DNA of 10,401 bases, taken from positions 1 through 10,401 of the forward strand of contig JAGWUW010000054.1 of assembly GCA_028868235.1 (NCBI GenBank), written 5' to 3'. The notes below the pieces were generated by a model. It worked only from the letters and a program-made list of their open reading frames with translations, was not told where the DNA came from and searched no databases. This stretch comes from Betaproteobacteria bacterium (GTDB taxonomy: Bacteria; Pseudomonadota; Gammaproteobacteria; Burkholderiales; Rhodocyclaceae). The position numbers and the translations under genes were made by a program. This document shows, piece by piece, positions 5,720 to 10,401 of this stretch (position 1 is the first letter of the stretch; every line of letters begins with the position of its first letter).

Positions 5720-6343
5720 TCAACAGCCCGCTTTAACTTTTTCGGCGGAAAGGACTAGATACTTTAGGTGCAGGGCAGTGACCTGAGGATAAATTTTTGC
5801 CAGATCGGCATCGTTTAGCACAATGTCGTCCGCCACAGCGAGTCGCTGCTGGCGGCTCGCCTGCGCCGCCATGATCGATTCGACCTCGGGCAAGGCCATG
5901 CCGCTACGCGCCATGACCCGCTCGATCTGCTGGCTTTCCGGGCAATCGACGACGACGATGCGGTCGCAACGCTCACGGTAGCTTCCTGACTCGACCAACA
6001 GGGGAACGGCCAGAATGACGTAAGGCGTCGTGGCAATCCGGCAACGCTCGGCCGATAACTGACGAATCAGCGGATGCAGGATACTTTCCAGGCGCACCTT
6101 GGCCGACGGGTCGGCAAATACCAGGCGGCGCATGGCGACACGATCCATCGCGCCATCCGGCCGGACCACCTGCGGCCCAAAGGCGGCGATCAACTGCGGC
6201 ATGGCCGCACCGTCCTGCGCGGTCAGCTCATGGGCAATGGCATCGGTATCGACCAGCGCCGCCCCCTGCTCAACGAACAGGTTGGCGACGGTGCTCTTGC
6301 CACTGCCAATGCCCCCGGTCAATCCGACGACGAAGGAACTCAC
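5720..6343 (-). CDS. coaE: Dephospho-CoA kinase
   Basis: Cytoplasmic kinase of 207 aa that phosphorylates the 3'-hydroxyl of dephospho-CoA with ATP, the last step of coenzyme A synthesis. The P-loop is GLTGGIGSGKST (7-18, K16). The substrate-site motif VDTDAIAHEL (31-40) has D32 and D34, followed by the conserved LESILHPLIR, VPLLVESG and the lid segment VVVDCPESQQIERVMAR. ADDIVLND near the C-terminus corresponds to the family ADDVIDN motif. The start is GTG at 6343, and its first four bases (GTGA) overlap the TGA of the SPOR gene, suggesting coupled translation. In many betaproteobacteria coaE follows the pilus genes pilB-pilC-pilD; here it follows a SPOR-domain gene instead. Confidence 0.97.
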   Translation of the reverse strand: MSSFVVGLTGGIGSGKSTVANLFVEQGAALVDTDAIAHELTAQDGAAMPQLIAAFGPQVVRPDGAMDRVAMRRLVFADPSAKVRLESILHPLIRQLSAERCRIATTPYVILAVPLLVESGSYRERCDRIVVVDCPESQQIERVMARSGMALPEVESIMAAQASRQQRLAVADDIVLNDADLAKIYPQVTALHLKYLVLSAEKVKAGC

Positions 6344-7092
6344 TTGCAGGCCAGCGCTTCGTTCTTCTGAAGGAGATCTGCCACGGCGGCGATCACCGCT
6401 GCCTTCTTGCCCCCCGGTCCCTTGACCTGCATCGACACGAAGGTGTCCTTACTCGGCCGCGGCCCGATCACGGCCGAACGCACTCCTTTCGCCTTCAATT
6501 CGGCCAAGCGGTCGCTACCGCCCTTCTCGCTGCTGAAGATACCCAGCGAAATGGCATGGCGATTAGCCCCTTCCTGGACGATAAAAAAGTCGGTGATACC
6601 CAGGTCGCGCAGCTCGCCCGCCTTCTTGTCTGCTTCCGCCTTGCCGGGCAGCGAGGGGATATAAACCCACCAGCCACTGCTTTCGCCCGCCACCGTCTTG
6701 CGACTCAGCTTGTAATCGGCAAAACGTTTGCCCATCAACGTCGCAAGCCTGTCAGCCTCGGCGACGGTCAGTTGTCGCCAGGCAAGACAGGTGACTGTCG
6801 TATCCGGCTTCTCGGCAAGCGCTTCCTTTACCAGTTCCGCCTTCGGCGCGGGGTCATCAAGAACAGGCTCCGGCTCGGCTTCGGTCTTCGCGGCCATACT
6901 CTCAGAAGACTGCTCGGCCTTGTTGGCGGCAGGCGATGGCGACTCACCTCGCGACACGATACGCAAGCGCTCAGGGGTGATTTGCTGATCCACCCGCCCA
7001 GCATCGGGATTATCAGGATGTCCCAGATATCCAGCCGTGAAGGCATAGAACAGCAGATTGACCAGAACGAGCAGGAAAACCAGGAATTTCAC
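6340..7092 (-). CDS. SPOR-domain inner-membrane protein
   Basis: Protein of 250 aa with a single N-terminal membrane segment (residues 3-22) and no lipobox, so probably anchored in the inner membrane with the rest in the periplasm. Residues 45-98 are a low-complexity Ala/Glu/Pro/Ser linker. A SPOR-like domain spans about 138-211 (GWWVYIPSLPGKAEAD through SLGIFSSEKGGSDRLAELKAKG to VIGPRP); SPOR domains bind denuded glycan strands at division septa. A CLAW motif (102-105) precedes the domain, resembling the C-x-x-W extension seen in related proteins. C102 and C249 could form a disulfide. The start is GTG at 7092, 4 nt after the trpB2-like stop, and the end overlaps coaE by GTGA. Being in one operon with zapD supports a cell-envelope or division role, but no specific member name can be given. 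Confidence 0.82.
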   Translation of the reverse strand: MKFLVFLLVLVNLLFYAFTAGYLGHPDNPDAGRVDQQITPERLRIVSRGESPSPAANKAEQSSESMAAKTEAEPEPVLDDPAPKAELVKEALAEKPDTTVTCLAWRQLTVAEADRLATLMGKRFADYKLSRKTVAGESSGWWVYIPSLPGKAEADKKAGELRDLGITDFFIVQEGANRHAISLGIFSSEKGGSDRLAELKAKGVRSAVIGPRPSKDTFVSMQVKGPGGKKAAVIAAVADLLQKNEALACK

Positions 7093-7096
7093 GGAA

Positions 7097-8461
7097 TCAG
7101 CCTACCTTGGGCAGATGCTTCAGGGATTCGGCAATAGCCTCCGACGGATAATCGTAATCCTCCAGTTGCCCTGAGAAGAAGCGGTCATAGGAGGCCATGT
7201 CAAAGTGGCCGTGACCGGTCAGGCAGAACAGAATAGTCTTGGCTTCCCCCGTCGCCTTGCAACGCAGCGCTTCGTCGATGGCGGCACGGATGGCGTGGCA
7301 TGACTCCGGAGCCGGAATAATGCCTTCTGCGCGGGCAAACTGCACGCCCGCCTCGAAGGTCGCCACTTGGGGCACAGCCACGGCTTCGAGAAGTTTTTCA
7401 TGGAACAACTGCGAAACTAGCGGCGAATCGCCGTGGTAGCGCAGCCCACCAGCGTGGATGCCGGGCGGCATGAAATCGTGCCCCAGCGTGTACATCTTCA
7501 TGATCGGGGTATACCCCGAGGCATCGCCGTAGTCATAGGTGTAGGCCCCCTTGGTCAGCGTGGGGCAGGAGGTCGGCTCGACCGCGACGCAGCGCAGGTT
7601 AGTCGCGCGTTTGTCCCCAGCCGCCTTGTCGGCGAGGAAGGGGAAGGCGATACCGCCAAAGCTGGAACCACCACCACAGGGACCGAAGATCACGTCCGGG
7701 TATAGGCCAATCTTGTCGAACTGCTTTTTCGCTTCCAAGCCGATCACGGTCTGGTGCAGCAGCACATGGTTGAGCACTGAGCCCAGGGTATAGCAGGTAT
7801 TGGGGTCGGCTGCAGCCTCCTCGACCGCTTCGGAAATGGCCAGGCCAAGCGAGCCCTGGCAGTTCGGATCAGCGGCCAGGGCGGCACGACCGGCATTGGT
7901 CAGGTTGGTTGGGCTAGCGAAGACTTCTGCCCCCCAAGTTTGCATCATCGAGCGGCGGAAAGGTTTCTGCTGGTAGCTGACATTGACCATGAAGACTCGC
8001 ACCGGCAGGCCGAACATCTGGCCAGCGTAGGCGATAGAGGAGCCCCACTGGCCAGCCCCGGTTTCGGTGGTCAGTTTTTTCGTTCCGGCCAACTTGTTGA
8101 AATAAGCCTGCGGAACGGCCGAGTTCGGCTTGTGAGAACCAGCCGGCGACACGCCTTCGTATTTGAAAAAAATCTTGGCCGGCGTACCGAGTACCTGCTC
8201 CAGGCGCAAGGCGCGACATAGCGGCGCCGGACGCCATTGGGCGTAAATCTGGCGCACATCCTCGGGAATCGGAATCCAGCGCTGGGCCGACATTTCCTGC
8301 TCTAGGATAGGGTCAGGAAAAATCGCCCCCATCGCTTCCGGCGGCACCGGGTTGCCATCCGGCCCGAGCGGCGGAGCCGGCGGGGTCGCCATATCAGCAA
8401 CGACGTTATACCAGTGAGTCGGGATTTCTTCTTGTTCGAGGTTAATGCGCAGCGGTGTCAT
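7097..8461 (-). CDS. TrpB-like (TrpB2) pyridoxal-phosphate enzyme
   Basis: PLP-dependent fold-type II enzyme of 454 aa, longer than classical TrpB (about 400 aa) and matching the TrpB2 group. The PLP lysine is K111 in AGSHKPN. ETGAGQWG (133-140) contains the catalytic Glu equivalent of TrpB E109. GPCGGGSS (260-267) is the phosphate-binding loop. CLTGHGHFD (413-421) is the C-terminal motif typical of TrpB2. The N-terminal region with a Pro-rich loop (27-41) also belongs to that group. TrpB2 enzymes make tryptophan from indole and serine, often without tight TrpA binding; no trpA or other trp gene is seen here, so an indole-salvage or other beta-replacement/serine-deaminase role is equally possible. 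The ATG at 8461 has a good ribosome binding site, GGGAGAGAG, about 6 nt upstream. It is the first gene of the operon with SPOR, coaE, zapD and yacG. Confidence 0.93.
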   Translation of the reverse strand: MTPLRINLEQEEIPTHWYNVVADMATPPAPPLGPDGNPVPPEAMGAIFPDPILEQEMSAQRWIPIPEDVRQIYAQWRPAPLCRALRLEQVLGTPAKIFFKYEGVSPAGSHKPNSAVPQAYFNKLAGTKKLTTETGAGQWGSSIAYAGQMFGLPVRVFMVNVSYQQKPFRRSMMQTWGAEVFASPTNLTNAGRAALAADPNCQGSLGLAISEAVEEAAADPNTCYTLGSVLNHVLLHQTVIGLEAKKQFDKIGLYPDVIFGPCGGGSSFGGIAFPFLADKAAGDKRATNLRCVAVEPTSCPTLTKGAYTYDYGDASGYTPIMKMYTLGHDFMPPGIHAGGLRYHGDSPLVSQLFHEKLLEAVAVPQVATFEAGVQFARAEGIIPAPESCHAIRAAIDEALRCKATGEAKTILFCLTGHGHFDMASYDRFFSGQLEDYDYPSEAIAESLKHLPKVG

Positions 8462-8475
8462 GTTTTCTCTCTCCC

Positions 8476-8491
8476 TGCGGACGAGTCCGCA
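8476..8491 (-). promoter_or_regulatory. Short hairpin next to the trpB2-like ribosome binding site
   Basis: TGCGGA (8476-8481) and TCCGCA (8486-8491) form a perfect 6-bp stem with a 4-base loop (CTCG on the minus strand). In the presumed leader RNA it ends directly before the GGGAGAGAG ribosome binding site, so it could affect translation starts. No leader peptide, T-box or tryptophan codon run is seen. The 119-bp divergent gap 8462-8580 shows no convincing -35/-10 pair on either strand. Confidence 0.35.
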
Positions 8492-8580
8492 AAGCCGGTA
8501 AATTAACCCAAAACCATGTCCTGACCAAGGGTGAAGCAGGTAAAGTAGCGCCTGATTTTTGCCCGAAACAACCGTCCAGC

Positions 8581-9120
8581 ATGACCTTCACACCCTTGTC
8601 CTGCTATGCCGCCAACAACATGCCATCCGGGATCACCGTCTCGGCGGCTGCCACATGGATGGATGACGGCGAATTGCGACTGGAATACCGCCTAAATGGC
8701 GCCATCGAAACTTTGCGTATGCCTACCGCAGCTACTGCAAAAGCAATCGATGGCCTATGGCATCACACCTGTTGCGAGGCCTTCATTGCCGCAAGGGGTG
8801 CATCAACCTATCGCGAATTCAATTTCTCGCCATCGACTCAGTGGGCGGCATATCACTTCGGCACATACCGGCAACGCGACACAGTGTGGCTGCCCTCGGC
8901 GTCCCCGACCATCTCGCTGCTTACCGAAGTCGACGGCATCCAACTGGTAGCCCACATTCCTGCCAGTTTGCTACCCGCTGCAGCCTCCCTAGACCTCGGG
9001 CTGACAACCATCCTCGAAACACACGCTGGTGACAAGAGCTACTGGGCGTTGCGCCATTGCGGCCAGCAACCCGACTTCCATCTTCGTGACAGCTTCACCC
9101 TGCACCTGACCCGCCCATGA
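8581..9120 (+). CDS. DOMON-like domain protein
   Basis: Protein of 179 aa that resembles the bacterial DOMON-like/CBM9-like group (named 'murB-like' in domain collections), a beta-sandwich fold that in relatives binds sugars or heme. Characteristic stretches are GLWHHTCCEAFI (58-69), YREFNFSPSTQWAAYHF (77-93), YWALRH (154-159) and PDFHLRDSFTL (164-174). No signal peptide is present, which suggests a cytoplasmic location, and no enzyme motif is recognised. The ATG at 8581 is chosen because the recognisable domain begins soon after it; the reading frame extends upstream to a GTG at 8455, but that would overlap the trpB2-like start. No clear Shine-Dalgarno sequence precedes 8581. The stop overlaps the DUF1343 start (ATGA), so the two proteins are probably made together and may act on the same ligand. 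Confidence 0.8.
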   Translation: MTFTPLSCYAANNMPSGITVSAAATWMDDGELRLEYRLNGAIETLRMPTAATAKAIDGLWHHTCCEAFIAARGASTYREFNFSPSTQWAAYHFGTYRQRDTVWLPSASPTISLLTEVDGIQLVAHIPASLLPAAASLDLGLTTILETHAGDKSYWALRHCGQQPDFHLRDSFTLHLTRP

Positions 9121-10334
9121 CCTCTCCCATCCTATTCGGCATTGACCGCCTGCTCGCCGATCCCGCCCTACGTGCGCCGCTCAAGGGCCGTCGCGTGGCC
9201 CTGCTCGCCCATCCGGCCTCCGTCACCGCCGATCTGACGCACAGCCTCGATGCACTCGCCACCCTGCCTGACATCCGGCTGACCGCCGCTTTCGGCCCGC
9301 AGCACGGGCTAAAGGGCGACAAGCAGGACAACATGGTCGAGTCGCCGGATATCATCGACCCGCATTACGGCATCCCCATATTCAGCCTCTACGGGGAAGT
9401 GCGCCGGCCGACCGACGCCATGATGGATACTTTCGACGTGCTACTGGTCGACTTGCAAGATCTCGGCTGCCGCATCTACACCTTCATCACCACCCTGCGC
9501 TACGTACTGGAAGCAGCGGCCAGGAAAGACAAGGTGGTGTGGGTGCTTGATCGGCCCAACCCGGCTGGCCGGCCAGTCGAAGGGCTAAGCCTGCGCACGG
9601 GCTGGGAAAGCTTCGTGGGCGCCGGGGCCATGCCAATGCGCCACGGGTTGACCATGGGCGAACTTGGCGACTGGTTCATCGACCAATTGCAACTTGACGT
9701 CGACTACCGGGTAATCGAGATGCTGGGCTGGCAACCGGACGCTGCTCCCGGCCACGGCTGGCCGCTCGGCGAGCGGACCTGGATCAACCCCAGCCCGAAT
9801 GCTCCCAACCTCTGGATGGCCCGCGCCTATGCCGGCACGGTCATGCTGGAAGGCACGACCTTGAGCGAAGGCCGCGGCACGACACGCCCCCTGGAACTGT
9901 TCGGCGCCCCGGACCTAAACGCCCGCACCATACTGACTAGGATGCAAGCACTGGCCCCATGCTGGCTGGACGGCTGCAAGCTGCGAGAAATCTGGTTCGA
10001 ACCTACTTTCCACAAGCATGCCGGCAAACTGAATCATGGCATACAGATTCACTGCGAAGGCCCCTATTACGACCATGCTGCCTTCCGGCCGTGGCGTATC
10101 CAGGCGCTCGCCTTCAAGGCCATCCGTCAGATGCACCCCGACTATCCACTATGGCGCGACTTCGGTTACGAGTATGAATTCGACCGCCTAGCCATCGACC
10201 TCATCAACGGCTCGCCCCTGTTGCGGGAATGGGTCGATGATTCGGCAAGTCTTCCGAGCGACCTGGACGATCTGAGCCTAACCGACGAACGAGCCTGGTA
10301 CGACATCCGTCAGGGGTTTCTGCGCTACCGCTGA
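9117..10334 (+). CDS. DUF1343/NamZ-like protein (GH171 family)
   Basis: Protein of 405 aa of the DUF1343 family. Characterised members (NamZ of Bacillus subtilis and Tannerella) are exo-beta-N-acetylmuramidases that release MurNAc from peptidoglycan fragments. Family motifs appear in order: AAFGPQHGLKGDKQDNM (57-73), SLYG (90-93), VDLQDLGCRIYTF (111-123), VLDRPNPAG (143-151), MRHGLTMGELG (174-184), NPSPNAPN (224-231), GTTLSEGRGTTRPLELFGAP (246-265) and FEPTFHKHAGK (294-304). Many family members read PEHG where this one reads PQHG (Q62). There is no signal peptide, so it should act in the cytoplasm, unlike secreted NamZ, perhaps on imported muropeptides. The ATG at 9117 overlaps the stop of the DOMON-like gene by 4 nt. 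The family call is firm; the activity is inferred from distant relatives. Confidence 0.88.
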   Translation: MTSPILFGIDRLLADPALRAPLKGRRVALLAHPASVTADLTHSLDALATLPDIRLTAAFGPQHGLKGDKQDNMVESPDIIDPHYGIPIFSLYGEVRRPTDAMMDTFDVLLVDLQDLGCRIYTFITTLRYVLEAAARKDKVVWVLDRPNPAGRPVEGLSLRTGWESFVGAGAMPMRHGLTMGELGDWFIDQLQLDVDYRVIEMLGWQPDAAPGHGWPLGERTWINPSPNAPNLWMARAYAGTVMLEGTTLSEGRGTTRPLELFGAPDLNARTILTRMQALAPCWLDGCKLREIWFEPTFHKHAGKLNHGIQIHCEGPYYDHAAFRPWRIQALAFKAIRQMHPDYPLWRDFGYEYEFDRLAIDLINGSPLLREWVDDSASLPSDLDDLSLTDERAWYDIRQGFLRYR

Positions 10335-10401
10335 TCCCGCCACAACACCTCGCAAAGCCCCCCAAGAGGATTGCTTATTGCTAATATGACAAGGCGAAGT
10401 T

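Noticed and set aside
10371..10401. TAATAT (10382-10387) near the right edge as a promoter of a next gene
   Set aside because: No -35 box at a proper distance (a C run is there instead) and no downstream gene visible in the window.

Overview
The window is a compact, GC-rich stretch of ordinary bacterial chromosome. Eleven well-supported protein genes fill almost all of it. I see no RNA genes, insertion sequences, phage genes or CRISPR. The gene families (a coaE-zapD-yacG cluster, a DUF815 ATPase followed by a Nudix/thiamine-phosphate-synthase-like fusion, MltA, an Amt with an NtrC/sigma-54 type control region) point to a betaproteobacterium. My guess is Rhodocyclales (Dechloromonas/Azonexus-like). 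This comes from gene content and order, not from a database match.

Region 1-1546 (minus strand): an ammonium transporter gene (amt, 187-1389) ends in a perfect 22-bp palindrome that looks like its terminator. Just before that palindrome is a 20-bp tandem duplication. The 157-bp upstream region is the most informative regulatory DNA here. It has a textbook NtrC dyad (TGCACC-N5-GGTGCA) inside a perfect 15-bp inverted repeat, then an IHF-like site, then a correctly spaced sigma-54 -24/-12 element about 21 nt ahead of the ribosome binding site. A second, one-mismatch NtrC-like dyad lies on top of the sigma-54 element.

Region 1547-4642: mltA (minus; lytic transglycosylase lipoprotein) diverges across 46 bp from a two-gene plus-strand operon. 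That operon holds a DUF815 AAA+ ATPase and a Nudix hydrolase fused to a ThiE/TenI-like domain, joined by a GTGA stop/start overlap. The MltA precursor has an odd Cys-Pro repeat and a run of eight C in its linker.

Region 4643-8461 (minus strand): one tightly packed operon, transcribed trpB2-like > SPOR-domain protein > coaE > zapD > yacG, with overlaps or gaps of at most 13 nt. It mixes PLP enzymology, CoA synthesis, cell division (ZapD, SPOR) and gyrase control (YacG). It converges on the Nudix fusion gene across 48 bp that contain a weak stem-loop.

Region 8462-10401: a divergent plus-strand pair, a DOMON-like protein and a DUF1343/NamZ-type (GH171) protein, overlapping by ATGA. Neither has an evident signal peptide. 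This suggests a cytoplasmic carbohydrate or muropeptide-related function, unlike the secreted NamZ enzymes. The last 67 bases hold no recognisable gene.

I did not find a clearly new multi-gene system. The best leads are the layered amt control region, the Nudix fusion whose ThiE-like half lacks key residues, and the DOMON-DUF1343 pair.
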